Position numbers and translations under genes: made by a program | Shown: positions 1 to 7,889 of the stretch, piece after piece | Layout: each line of letters opens with the position of its first letter | Position numbering within the stretch: position 1 is the stretch's first letter | Notes under the pieces: generated by a model | Database searches by the model: none | The model's input: only the letters and a program-made list of their open reading frames with translations | Told to the model about the DNA's origin: nothing | Assembly (NCBI GenBank): GCA_964511405.1 | Contig: CAZEFK010000003.1 | Span: 1 to 64,000, forward strand | Direction: 5' to 3' | Length of the DNA: 64,000 bases | Origin: CAZEFK01 sp964511405 | GTDB lineage: Bacteria > Pseudomonadota > Alphaproteobacteria > Elsterales > Elsteraceae

Positions 1-113
1 CCGCCGCGCCGGACCAGGCCGCGTCGCTGCCCCAGGCCGCGGCAGCAGCCGGGGTCGCCGGCGTGGCCGGCGCGCTGTTCTCGTCGCTGTTCGGCGGCAG
101 CAAGGAGAGTTAG
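1..113 (+). CDS. C-terminal end of an unidentified protein (partial)
   Basis: An open frame enters from the left edge (codons in register from base 3) and stops at a TAG at 111-113. The visible 36 residues are rich in Ala and Gly, with a hydrophobic stretch and the ending LFSSLFGGSKES. Small Gly-rich tails of this kind occur in several envelope-associated proteins, but the family cannot be identified from this fragment. It converges with the acetyltransferase gene on the other strand, and the two overlap by about four bases. Confidence 0.5.
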   Translation, partial: AAPDQAASLPQAAAAAGVAGVAGALFSSLFGGSKES

Positions 114-595
114 CCGGCGCAGGCGACCTGCTCGAGGGCCGGCTGCGGCAGGCCGGCGGCGAGATCCTTGCCCATGTTGACGCTGGTCGCATCCTCGGGC
201 GCCTCGTCCCACGCGATCGGGCTGTAGCCTTCGGCCCGGTAGAAGCCGATCGAGGCCGCCTTGGCGTGCAGCACGACCTGGCTGCGGCCGTGGGCGCGCG
301 TGATGTCTTCGGCCAGCCGCAGCATGGCGGCGCCCAGGCCCCGGTTCTGCTGATCGGGCGCGATGGCGACGCGCCGGAAGGCGGCGCGGCGCGCATCGAG
401 CCAATCGATCCTGAGGGTGCCGATCACCCGGCCATCCTCGACCAGCACCAACAGCTGACGGTCGGACCCATGATCGCGGGCGCGCGGGCCGGGATGCTTC
501 GGCGTCATGCCGGTGGCCGCGCGGATCCGGGCGACGGCGACCCACTCGGCCGGGGTTTCGGGCGGACGGAGGGCAAGGGCGGACAGACGGACCAT
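110..595 (-). CDS. GNAT-family N-acetyltransferase
   Basis: This 161-residue protein fits the single-domain GNAT fold, which transfers an acetyl group from acetyl-CoA to an amine. The acetyl-CoA-binding motif A is clear: strand VAIAP near residues 76-80 is followed by Q83xxG86xG88 and a helix, and motif B (ASIGFYRAEGY) lies near residues 114-124. The N-terminal half contains the VEDGRVIGTLRID strand-turn-strand common to the family. The substrate cannot be predicted. The gene stands alone, and the 440-base stretch upstream of it holds no convincing gene. Confidence 0.88.
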   Translation of the reverse strand: MVRLSALALRPPETPAEWVAVARIRAATGMTPKHPGPRARDHGSDRQLLVLVEDGRVIGTLRIDWLDARRAAFRRVAIAPDQQNRGLGAAMLRLAEDITRAHGRSQVVLHAKAASIGFYRAEGYSPIAWDEAPEDATSVNMGKDLAAGLPQPALEQVACAG

Positions 596-739
596 GGCGG
601 CGATCCCCGAAGCGGGCGGTCAGGGCGGACAGCGGAGAGGGCAGGCGAACCGGACGGCCTAGGGTCGTCGGAGCCCCGCGGGGATCGACCGAGAGCCGAT
701 GCTGAACGCTGACTGAGCCATGCTGCCTGCCTCCGCTCA

Positions 740-759
740 GGCCCGGACTGGTCCGGGCC
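740..759. repeat. Inverted repeat, 9-bp arms
   Basis: GGCCCGGAC at 740-748 and GTCCGGGCC at 751-759 are perfect reverse complements separated by TG. There is no T-run beside it, so it is not a standard intrinsic terminator. It could be an operator or a structured RNA element. Confidence 0.55.
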
Positions 760-780
760 GCCGTCACCCCATCTGCCTAG

Positions 781-799
781 CGGCCGGTTGGTCCGGCCG
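781..799. repeat. Inverted repeat, 7-bp arms
   Basis: CGGCCGG at 781-787 and CCGGCCG at 793-799 flank the five-base loop TTGGT. It lies 21 bases after the first inverted repeat and also lacks a T-run. The two together may form a bidirectional barrier between the flanking divergent genes, but this is inference. Confidence 0.5.
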
Positions 800-1038
800 A
801 GCCAGGATCTAGGGGCGTCGTCGCGAGGCGATGGACGCGCGCGCCGCCACGCCGGCCGCCGGGGCCGGATCGAGCAGGAGGATGAGCGCGGTCTTGTCCA
901 CGGCCGCCCTATATACGCGCTTTGCCGGCCACGACAAGAGGCAATCCTGCGTGCCCCCTGCATGCCGCCGCCGTCGAACCCCGGTTTGCGCCCTGCCGTT
1001 GCCTCGGGCGATCCCTCCACACGATTGGGAGAGCCGCC

Positions 1039-1647
1039 ATGTTCATGCACAACAAACGGCTGATGTACACGGTGCGGGCTGCGGAGCCGGACCCGGCGCT
1101 GGCCGGCCTGCTGCTGCGGCAGTTCGGCTGCCCGCAGGACGAGCTGGGGTCCGCCAGGCGCTGCTTTGGCCAGGCGCAGAGCGAGAGCGACCCCGGCCGC
1201 AAGGACCTGCTGTTCGCGATCGCCACCGAAGAGATGGGCCATCTCGGGGTCATCGGCAGCCTGGTCGTCATGCTCAATCGCGGCCACAACGCCGATCTCG
1301 ACGCCGGCGGCGGCGAGCTGATGGCCGAGATCGGCCAGGGCGGCGAGAGCCACGCCACGGCCATGCTCCACGACGGCGCCGGGCTGATGAGCGCGGCCGG
1401 GACGCCGTTGGCGGCGCCGGACATCGGCTTTGTCGGTGAGCCAACCGTCGACCTGTGCGCGAACCTCGCCGCCGAAGCCCGCGCGAGGGCCGGCTACGCG
1501 CGCCTGCTGGCCAGAACCGCCGACGACCCCGATGTGCGCGACGCCGTGGGCTTCCTGATGACCCGCGAGATCGCGCACCACCAGGCCCTGGCGGCGGCGC
1601 TCTACGCCATCGCGCCGGAGGCTGTGCCAGCGGCCCGGCTTGCCTGA
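1039..1647 (+). CDS. Manganese (non-haem) catalase
   Basis: The protein disproportionates hydrogen peroxide using a dimanganese centre. The 202 residues show the family N-terminus (HNKRLMYTVR) and all expected metal ligands at the spacing known for Lactobacillus plantarum Mn catalase: E35, E65 and H68 in the TEEMGH segment, E147, and H180 in the REIAHH segment. The ATG at 1039 is chosen because upstream codons do not resemble the family and a GGGAGAG stretch lies just before it. The protein is shorter than the 260-300 residues of many homologues because it lacks the long C-terminal tail. An Mn importer follows 55 bases downstream, which fits metal supply to this enzyme. Confidence 0.92.
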   Translation: MFMHNKRLMYTVRAAEPDPALAGLLLRQFGCPQDELGSARRCFGQAQSESDPGRKDLLFAIATEEMGHLGVIGSLVVMLNRGHNADLDAGGGELMAEIGQGGESHATAMLHDGAGLMSAAGTPLAAPDIGFVGEPTVDLCANLAAEARARAGYARLLARTADDPDVRDAVGFLMTREIAHHQALAAALYAIAPEAVPAARLA

Positions 1648-1650
1648 TCA

Positions 1651-1682
1651 CTTGCAAATAGGAATTAGGATTATTATAAAAA
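1651..1682 (+). promoter_or_regulatory. A+T-rich leader before the Mn transporter gene
   Basis: A 32-base A+T-rich run (starting CTTGCAAATAGG and ending in an A-run) stands out from the G+C-rich surroundings and directly precedes the transporter's ribosome-binding site. It is the right place for a promoter and for a metal-responsive repressor (Mur/Fur or MntR class) site. No perfect palindrome was found, so the regulator is not named. Confidence 0.4.
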
Positions 1683-1701
1683 ATGGCAGGAGGTCCGCCC
1701 G

Positions 1702-2988
1702 ATGCTGCGTCCTGCCATGCCCTCGCCCGCCCCCCGTCTGCAGGTCACCGCCCGGCCGCGGCTGCGATTCGCCCGGCCGCTGGCCGGTCCGGCCCTGATG
1801 GCCTCGGTCGCCTACATGGATCCCGGCAATTTCGCGACCAACATCCAGGCCGGCGCCGCCTACGGCTACGACCTGCTGTGGGTGGTGGTGGCCGCCAACC
1901 TGATCGCGATGCTGTTCCAGGCGCTGTCGGCGAAGCTGGGCATCGTCACCGGGCACAATCTGGCGGAGCTCAGCCGTGACCACTTCCCGCGGCCCGTGGT
2001 GCTGGGCATGTGGGCGGCCAGCGAAGTCGCCGCGATGGCCACCGATCTCGCGGAATTCCTGGGCGGCGCGCTCGGCCTGTCGCTGCTGACGGGCATGCCG
2101 CTGCTGGCCGGCATGGCGGTGACCGGGGTCGCGACCTATGCCGTGCTGGAGCTGCAGCGGCGCGGCGTGCGGCCGCTGGAAGCCGTCATCGGCATCATGA
2201 TCGGCGTCATCGGCGCCTGCTACCTGGCCGAGCTGGTGATCGTGCCGCCCGATTGGCGGGCCGCTGCCGTCCATGCCGTGGTGCCGCGCCTGGCCGACGG
2301 GACGGCGCTGATGCTGGCGGTCGGCATCGTCGGCGCCACCGTCATGCCGCATGCCCTGTACCTGCATTCCGGCCTGGCCCAGCAGCAGGCCGCCCAGCAG
2401 CAGGCCACCCTGGCCGGCCCAGTGCGCCGGCGGCACCTGATCCGCGCCTCCAACCGCGAGGTGCTGCTGGCGCTGGGCTTGGCCGGGCTGGTCAACATGG
2501 CGATGCTGGCGATGGCCGCCCGCACCTTCCACGACGGCGCCCATGACGGCATCGCCGAGATCGGCGAGGCCTATCGGACCCTGGTCCCGGTCGCCGGGCC
2601 GGCCGCCGCGGGGCTGTTCCTGGCCGCGCTGATCGCCTCGGGCTGGTCGAGCTCGGCCGTCGGCACCCTGGCCGGCCAGATGATCATGCAGGGCTTCCTG
2701 CGCGTCCGGGTTCCCGTCTGGGCCCGCCGGCTGGCCACCATGCTGCCGGCCTTCGCGGTGGTGGCCGCCGGCGTCGATGCCACCCGAGCGCTGGTGGCGA
2801 GCCAGGTGGTGCTGAGCCTGGCGCTGCCGGTACCCATGGCCGCCCTGTTGGTGCTGGCGCGCCGGCCGGCGGTGATGGGCCGCTTCGCCTTGGGCCGCGG
2901 AGCCGCAGCCGTGGCCGGCGCGGCCGCGGCCCTGGTGATGGGCTTGAACGCGGTGCTGGTCTGGCAGGCGATCGCGGCTTCCGTCTGA
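1702..2988 (+). CDS. mntH: NRAMP-family divalent metal:proton symporter (MntH-like)
   Basis: This inner-membrane importer of Mn(II), and to a lesser degree Fe(II), is driven by protons. The 428 residues contain about 11 hydrophobic segments and both diagnostic metal-site motifs: DPGN at residues 40-43 (first unwound helix) and A212-x-x-MPH217 in the sixth helix, followed by ALYLHS. A strong AGGAGG (1688-1693) sits eight bases before the ATG at 1702. The gene follows the Mn catalase with a 54-base gap, so the two probably form a Mn-based peroxide-defence unit. Confidence 0.93.
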   Translation: MLRPAMPSPAPRLQVTARPRLRFARPLAGPALMASVAYMDPGNFATNIQAGAAYGYDLLWVVVAANLIAMLFQALSAKLGIVTGHNLAELSRDHFPRPVVLGMWAASEVAAMATDLAEFLGGALGLSLLTGMPLLAGMAVTGVATYAVLELQRRGVRPLEAVIGIMIGVIGACYLAELVIVPPDWRAAAVHAVVPRLADGTALMLAVGIVGATVMPHALYLHSGLAQQQAAQQQATLAGPVRRRHLIRASNREVLLALGLAGLVNMAMLAMAARTFHDGAHDGIAEIGEAYRTLVPVAGPAAAGLFLAALIASGWSSSAVGTLAGQMIMQGFLRVRVPVWARRLATMLPAFAVVAAGVDATRALVASQVVLSLALPVPMAALLVLARRPAVMGRFALGRGAAAVAGAAAALVMGLNAVLVWQAIAASV

Positions 2989-3057
2989 GCGCGGCCCTGG
3001 GCTAGGGTTCCGGCCCGCACGCGCCCCCGCCGGCGCCCTGGCCGAGGAGTCCCGCCC

Positions 3058-4122
3058 ATGTCCCGCTATCGCATCGCCGTCATCCCCGGGGACGGCATCG
3101 GCCACGAGGTCATGCCCGAAGGCATCCGGGTGGTGGAGGCGGCGGCTCGGCGCTTCGGCCTGGACTTCTCGTGGACGACACTGGACTGGAGCTGCCGCCG
3201 GTTCCGCGAGACCGGCCGCATGATGCCCGAGGACGGCATCGAGACGCTGAGCGGCTTCGACGCCATCTTCCTGGGCGCGGTCGGCGATCCGGCAGTGGCC
3301 GACCATGTGTCGTTGTGGGGTCTGCTGATCCCGATCCGCCGGCACTTCCACCAGTATGTGAACCTGCGCCCGGTGCGGCTGATGGAGGGCGTCCCCTGCC
3401 CGCTCAAGGACCGCAAGCCGGGCGACATCGACATGATGATCGTCCGCGAGAACACCGAAGGCGAATATTCCGAGATCGGCGGCCGCCTGCACGCCGGCAC
3501 GCCCTATGAGGTGGTCATCCAGGAATCGGTGTTCACGCGCCTCGGTGTCGACCGGGTCATCCGCTACGCCTTCGAGCTGGCGGCCAAGCGCCCGCGCCGG
3601 CATGTCTCGTCGGCCACCAAGTCCAACGGCATCATCCATACGATGCCCTATTGGGACGAGCGCTTCGCGGCGATCAAGGCGGACTATCCCGGGGTCACCG
3701 CCGACCAGTTCCACATCGACATCATGACGGCCCACTTCGTCCGCCATCCGGACTGGTTCGACGTGGTGGTGGCGAGCAATCTGTTCGGCGACATCCTGTC
3801 CGACCTCGGGCCGGCAGTCGCGGGCTCCATCGGCCTGGCGGCGTCGGGCAACATCAACCCCGAGCGCCAGCATCCGTCGATGTTCGAGCCGGTCCACGGC
3901 TCCGCGCCCGACATCGCCGGCAAGGGCATCGCCAACCCGATCGGCCAGATCTGGTCGGGCGCCTTGATGGTCGAGCATCTGGGCCACCCCGAGGCAGCCG
4001 CCGCCATCGTCGGCGCCATCGAGACCGTGCTGCGCGAGGGCCCGCGCACCGCCGACCTGGGCGGCCAGGCCGGCACCGGCGAAGTCGGCCGCGCGATCGA
4101 GGAAGCAGTCGCCCGGGCATGA
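3058..4122 (+). CDS. Tartrate dehydrogenase / D-malate dehydrogenase (decarboxylating) family
   Basis: The 354-residue protein belongs to the isocitrate/isopropylmalate dehydrogenase superfamily, which performs NAD(P)- and metal-dependent oxidative decarboxylation of beta-hydroxyacids. The N-terminus IAVIPGDGIGHEV is the superfamily nucleotide-site start. The DHVSLWGLLIPIRR segment near residues 82-95 replaces the isopropylmalate loop and is typical of tartrate/D-malate enzymes. DIMTAHFV and NLFGDILSDL hold the metal and catalytic residues, and the GSAPDIAGKGIANP motif is intact. The next gene, a MaoC dehydratase, overlaps its stop codon by four bases. The exact substrate (tartrate, D-malate or another malate) is not determined. 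Confidence 0.88.
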   Translation: MSRYRIAVIPGDGIGHEVMPEGIRVVEAAARRFGLDFSWTTLDWSCRRFRETGRMMPEDGIETLSGFDAIFLGAVGDPAVADHVSLWGLLIPIRRHFHQYVNLRPVRLMEGVPCPLKDRKPGDIDMMIVRENTEGEYSEIGGRLHAGTPYEVVIQESVFTRLGVDRVIRYAFELAAKRPRRHVSSATKSNGIIHTMPYWDERFAAIKADYPGVTADQFHIDIMTAHFVRHPDWFDVVVASNLFGDILSDLGPAVAGSIGLAASGNINPERQHPSMFEPVHGSAPDIAGKGIANPIGQIWSGALMVEHLGHPEAAAAIVGAIETVLREGPRTADLGGQAGTGEVGRAIEEAVARA

Positions 4123-4625
4123 ACCGCTCGCTCCATTTCGAGGACCTGGCGCCGGGTGCGGTGTTCGAGACGCCGGGCGCCACCGTGACCGAGGCGGCGC
4201 TGGTCGAGTTCGGCCTGATGTGGGATCCGCAGCCCTTCCACATCGACCGCGAGGCCGCCGGCGCCTCGATGTTCGAGGGCCTGATCGCCAGCGGCTTCCA
4301 CACCTTGTGCTTGAGCTTCCGGCTGTTCTGCCAGCTCGGCATCGTCGCCGGCACCAACCTCGGCGGCCCGGGCATGGACGAGCTGCGCTGGCTGAAGCCG
4401 GTCCGGCCCGGCGACTCGCTGCGCGTGCGCGTCACCGTCGACGAGGCCCGGCCGTCGCGCACCAAACCCGACCGCGGGCTGGTGCGCTGGCGCTTCGAGA
4501 CCCTGAACCAGGCCGACGAGCCGGTCATGACCGCGCTCATCACCAGCCTGATCCGCCGCCGCACGCCCGCCGCCGGCGAGATCGAGGGCGCCCCCAGCCC
4601 GCGGATCCCCCCGCCCCAGCTATAG
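4119..4625 (+). CDS. MaoC-family (R)-specific hydratase/dehydratase
   Basis: A 168-residue single hot-dog-fold protein that probably hydrates or dehydrates an enoyl-CoA or related thioester. The active-site segment DPQPFHIDREAA near residues 36-47 carries the Asp and His of the family, followed by GLIASGFHT. The ATG at 4119 overlaps the previous stop as ATGA, which fixes the start and implies translational coupling with the tartrate/malate-type dehydrogenase. Single-domain MaoC proteins next to acid dehydrogenases are common, but the shared substrate is unknown. Confidence 0.85.
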   Translation: MNRSLHFEDLAPGAVFETPGATVTEAALVEFGLMWDPQPFHIDREAAGASMFEGLIASGFHTLCLSFRLFCQLGIVAGTNLGGPGMDELRWLKPVRPGDSLRVRVTVDEARPSRTKPDRGLVRWRFETLNQADEPVMTALITSLIRRRTPAAGEIEGAPSPRIPPPQL

Positions 4626-4689
4626 GCCGGCAGCATAGGCCTGTGCGAACGAGGCACTTGCCTGATCTCGTACGCCGACCAATTAATAC

Positions 4690-4711
4690 GCTAGCTTATG
4701 ATGAGGCTAGC
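4690..4711 (+). promoter_or_regulatory. Candidate MarR operator, two GCTAGC half-sites
   Basis: Two copies of the self-complementary hexamer GCTAGC lie at 4690-4695 and 4706-4711, sixteen bases apart, which puts them on nearly the same DNA face. The second directly abuts the ATG of the MarR gene. An A+T-rich AATTAATA at 4681-4688 just upstream is a plausible -10 region. The arrangement suits autorepression of the marR-emrAB operon by its own product. Confidence 0.5.
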
Positions 4712-5200
4712 ATGACAACGCCGCCGGATCCGCCGGTCCCGTCCCTCGGGCTGGTGCTGCACGACGTCTCGCGCCTGCTGCGCAAGCGCTTCGAGCAGCG
4801 CGCCCGGGCCGCGAGCCTGCCCCTCACCCGCGCCCAGTGGTCGGTGCTGGCGAAGCTCGCGCGCAACGAAGGGATCAACCAGGCCGCCCTGGCCCAGCTG
4901 CTGGAGATCGAGCCGATCACCCTGGTGCGGCTGCTCGACCGGCTACAGGCGGCCGGGTTCGTGGAGCGGCGGCCGGATCCCCAGGACCGGCGCGCGCGCA
5001 CGCTCTATCTCACGCCGGCCGCCCGCCCGATGCTGGATCAGATCTGGGCGCTGGCCGCCGTCGTCTGCGACGAGGCCATGGACGGCCTGTCCGACCCTGA
5101 CCGCTGCCGCCTGATGGGCATGCTGCAGACCCTGCGCGGCAACCTGTCGAGCCGGGTCGCCGATGACGACGCCGACGCGCCGGAGCGCGCCCATGGCTGA
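4712..5200 (+). CDS. MarR-family transcriptional regulator
   Basis: A 162-residue winged-helix DNA-binding protein. The recognition region is clear: LTRAQWSVLAKLARNEGINQAALAQLLEIEPITLVRLLDRL near residues 31-72, then the wing ERRPDPQDRRARTLYLT. Members are usually dimeric repressors released by small phenolic or lipophilic ligands. It is the first gene of an operon with an EmrA-like adaptor and an EmrB-like exporter, so it probably represses them. The ATG at 4712 is chosen because the helix order begins shortly after it and a likely operator ends at the base before it. Confidence 0.9.
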   Translation: MTTPPDPPVPSLGLVLHDVSRLLRKRFEQRARAASLPLTRAQWSVLAKLARNEGINQAALAQLLEIEPITLVRLLDRLQAAGFVERRPDPQDRRARTLYLTPAARPMLDQIWALAAVVCDEAMDGLSDPDRCRLMGMLQTLRGNLSSRVADDDADAPERAHG

Positions 5201-6362
5201 AGAAGCGCCCCGCGCCGCGGTCCTGCGCGCGCCGACCACCGAGCGGCCCCTACCCCCACCAGCCCCGCCGACGCCGGTCCCGTCCGCGCCGGCCCGCCGC
5301 CGGCGCCCCGTGCGCTGGGCGCTGCTGCTGCTGGGCCCGCTCGCGGTCCTGCTGGGGGCCGGCTACCTGTACCTCACCGGCGGCCGCTACGTGTCGATCG
5401 ACAATGCCTACATCCAGGCCGAGAAGGTCGACATCGCGACCGACATCTCGGGCATCGTCGGCGAGGTCGACGTCCACGACAACCAGGCCGTGACCGCCGG
5501 ACAACTGCTGTTCCGGCTGGATCCCGAGCCGTTCCGCATCGCACTGGCCAAGGCCGAGGCGCAGCTCGGCGCCGTGCGCGACGACATCGAGGCACTGAAG
5601 GCCAGCTACCGCCAGAAGCAGGAGCAGATCCGCCAGGCGCAGATCGATATCGCCTATTACCAGCGCGAATATGACCGCCAGGCCGACTTGGTGCGCCGCG
5701 GCGCCGTGCCGGTGTCGCAGTACGACACCGCCCGCCACAACCTGGACGGCGCCCGCCAGACCGTCGCGACCCTGACCCAGGACCTGGCGGGGATCGCCGC
5801 CAATCTCGCCGGCACTCCCGACATCCCGGTCGAGCGGCATCCGCGCTACCTGGCTGCCGCCGCCGACCGCGACGAGATCCAGCGCCAGCTGCGCCATACC
5901 GAAGTGCGGGCGCCGTTCGCCGGCATCGTCGCCCAGGTCTCGCACCTGCTGCCCGGCCAGTACCTGGCCGCGGCGCAGGCGGCGTTCAGCCTGATCGCGA
6001 CCGACCATGCCTGGATCGAGGCCAATCCCAAGGAAACCGAGCTCACCTGGGTGCGGCCCGGCCAACCGGCCGCGATCACGGTCGACACCTACCCGGGCGA
6101 CGAATGGCGCGGCGCGGTGGCGAGCCTGAGCCCGGCCAGCGGCGCCCAGTTCGCGCTGCTGCCGGCCCAGAACAGCAGCGGCAACTGGGTCAAGGTGGTA
6201 CAGCGCATCCCGGTCCGCATCCGCGTCGACACTGCGTCGGGGCAGCCGCCGCTGCGCGCCGGCATGAGCGTGGAGGTCACCATCGACACCGGCCATCAGC
6301 GGGCGATGCCGCGGGTCCTGGCCAGCCTGCTGGGCATCGCGCCGGCCGCCGCCCAGCCATGA
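5193..6362 (+). CDS. emrA: EmrA/HlyD-family membrane-fusion adaptor
   Basis: This periplasmic adaptor links an inner-membrane exporter to the outer membrane. It starts with a basic, proline-rich cytoplasmic stretch, then one membrane helix (WALLLLGPLAVLLGAGYLYL), a split biotinyl-lipoyl domain (VDVHDNQAVTAGQLLFRLD and RAPFAGIVAQVS), and a coiled-coil hairpin between them. The start is uncertain: ATG 5193 (389 residues) has GGAG at about 5181-5184 and overlaps the marR stop, while ATG 5163 would add ten residues with a poor ribosome-binding site. The stop overlaps emrB by four bases. Confidence 0.88.
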   Translation: MAEEAPRAAVLRAPTTERPLPPPAPPTPVPSAPARRRRPVRWALLLLGPLAVLLGAGYLYLTGGRYVSIDNAYIQAEKVDIATDISGIVGEVDVHDNQAVTAGQLLFRLDPEPFRIALAKAEAQLGAVRDDIEALKASYRQKQEQIRQAQIDIAYYQREYDRQADLVRRGAVPVSQYDTARHNLDGARQTVATLTQDLAGIAANLAGTPDIPVERHPRYLAAAADRDEIQRQLRHTEVRAPFAGIVAQVSHLLPGQYLAAAQAAFSLIATDHAWIEANPKETELTWVRPGQPAAITVDTYPGDEWRGAVASLSPASGAQFALLPAQNSSGNWVKVVQRIPVRIRVDTASGQPPLRAGMSVEVTIDTGHQRAMPRVLASLLGIAPAAAQP

Positions 6363-7888
6363 CCGACGTGGTCCGCCATCGCGGCGCGATCACCGTCTGC
6401 GTGATGCTCGCCACCATCATGCAGGCGCTGGATACCACGATCGCCAACGTGGCGCTTCCCTACATGCAGGGCAGCCTGTCGGCCAGCCAGGACCAGATCA
6501 ACTGGGTGCTGACCTCCTACATCGTGGCCGCAGCGATCATGACGCCGCCGACCGGCTGGCTGGCCGGGCGGTTCGGGCGCAAGCGGCTGTTCATGGCGGC
6601 GGTCACCGGCTTCACCGCCGCCTCGATCCTGTGCGGCGCGGCGCTGAGCCTGGATCAGATGGTGCTGTTCCGCCTGCTCCAGGGCGTGTTCGGCGCCTCG
6701 CTGGTGCCGCTCAGCCAGGCCGTGCTGCTGGACAGCTACCCGCGCGAGAAGCAGGGCTCGGCCATGGCGCTGTGGGGCGTGGGCGTGATGGTCGGGCCGA
6801 TCCTGGGTCCGACCCTGGGCGGCTGGCTGACCGAGAACTACAATTGGCGCTGGGTGTTCTACATCAACGTCCCGGTCGGGGCGCTGACCTTGGCGGGCTT
6901 GGCCGCGTTCCTGCCCGAAACAGCGCGGCGGCCCGACTCGCGCCTCGACTGGCTGGGCTTCGGCACCCTCAGCCTGGCCATCGGCGCCTTCCAGATGATG
7001 CTGGACCGCGGCGAGCAGCTCGATTGGTTCGGCTCGACCGAGATCATCGTCGAAGCGATCGTCGCCGGGCTCGCCCTATACCTGTTCCTGGTCCACACCC
7101 TGACCGCGGACAAGCCGTTCGTGAACCCGCGGCTGTTCGCCGACCGCAATTTTGCGACCGGCCTGGTGTTCATCTTCATGGTCGGCGTGGTGCTGCTGGC
7201 GACCTTGGCGCTACTGACGCCGTTCCTGCAGACGCTGATGGGCTATCCGGTGCTGACCGCCGGCGAGGTGCTGGCGCCCCGCGGCGTCGGCACCATGATC
7301 GCGATGTTCGTGGTCGGCCGGATCATCGGCCGGGTCGACGTCCGCCTGCTGCTGCTGTGCGGCCTGAGCCTCACCGCCACCGCGCTCTACCAGATGACCG
7401 GCTTCACCGCCGACGTCTCGGCCTGGACGATCATTACGACCGGCTTCATCCAGGGGGTCGGGCTGGGCCTGACCTTCGTGCCGCTCAGCACCATCACCTT
7501 CGCGACCCTGCCGCCGCAGTTCCGCACCGAGGGCACCGGCCTGTTCAGCCTGATGCGCAACATCGGCAGCAGCATCGGGATCTCGGTGGTATCCAGCCTC
7601 CTGTCGTCCAACACCCAGGTCAACCATGCCGCGATCGTCGCGGCGGTCACGCCCTTCAACCGGCTGTTCGACGCGCCCGTGGTCCAGCGCTTCTGGAACC
7701 CCGCAACGCTGGCCGGCCGTGCCGCGCTCGACCGGGCGATCACCGGCCAGGCCACGGTCATCGCCTATATCGACGACTTCAAGCTGATGATGCTGGTGGC
7801 GCTGGCCGCGATCCCGCTCCTGGTCCTGCTGCGCCGGCCGCAACGCGCGGCACCGGCCGACCCGGCGCACACGGCGGTGCCGGACTGA
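6359..7888 (+). CDS. emrB: EmrB/QacA-family (DHA2) MFS multidrug exporter
   Basis: A 509-residue proton-driven drug exporter of the 14-helix DHA2 group. Motif C-like and family signatures are visible: the first helix contains MQALDTTIANVALPYM, the loop 2-3 motif is GWLAGRFGRKR, and the fifth helix carries GVGVMVGPILGPTLGGWL. The ATG at 6359 overlaps the emrA stop as ATGA, so marR, emrA and emrB are one coupled operon. No outer-membrane channel gene lies nearby, so a TolC-type channel must be encoded elsewhere if the pump is tripartite. Confidence 0.93.
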   Translation: MTDVVRHRGAITVCVMLATIMQALDTTIANVALPYMQGSLSASQDQINWVLTSYIVAAAIMTPPTGWLAGRFGRKRLFMAAVTGFTAASILCGAALSLDQMVLFRLLQGVFGASLVPLSQAVLLDSYPREKQGSAMALWGVGVMVGPILGPTLGGWLTENYNWRWVFYINVPVGALTLAGLAAFLPETARRPDSRLDWLGFGTLSLAIGAFQMMLDRGEQLDWFGSTEIIVEAIVAGLALYLFLVHTLTADKPFVNPRLFADRNFATGLVFIFMVGVVLLATLALLTPFLQTLMGYPVLTAGEVLAPRGVGTMIAMFVVGRIIGRVDVRLLLLCGLSLTATALYQMTGFTADVSAWTIITTGFIQGVGLGLTFVPLSTITFATLPPQFRTEGTGLFSLMRNIGSSIGISVVSSLLSSNTQVNHAAIVAAVTPFNRLFDAPVVQRFWNPATLAGRAALDRAITGQATVIAYIDDFKLMMLVALAAIPLLVLLRRPQRAAPADPAHTAVPD

Positions 7889-7889
7889 C

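Larger units (their letters stand above)
596..1038. other. Intergenic stretch without a convincing gene
   Basis: These 443 bases separate the divergent acetyltransferase and manganese catalase. Open frames here are short or lie on strands and frames with no family resemblance. The stretch contains two strong inverted repeats (740-759 and 781-799) and a TATATA at 910-915. The latter might belong to a catalase promoter, but no good -35 partner is visible. Confidence 0.5.

Noticed and set aside
1651..1701. Mn-sensing riboswitch before mntH
   Set aside because: Only about 50 bases separate the catalase stop from the mntH start, too short for the known Mn riboswitch fold, and no conserved core was seen.
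1648..3987. Long minus-strand frame opposite mntH and the tartrate/malate-type dehydrogenase
   Set aside because: Antisense to two well-supported genes; composition rich in Gly, Arg, Gln and His without any domain.
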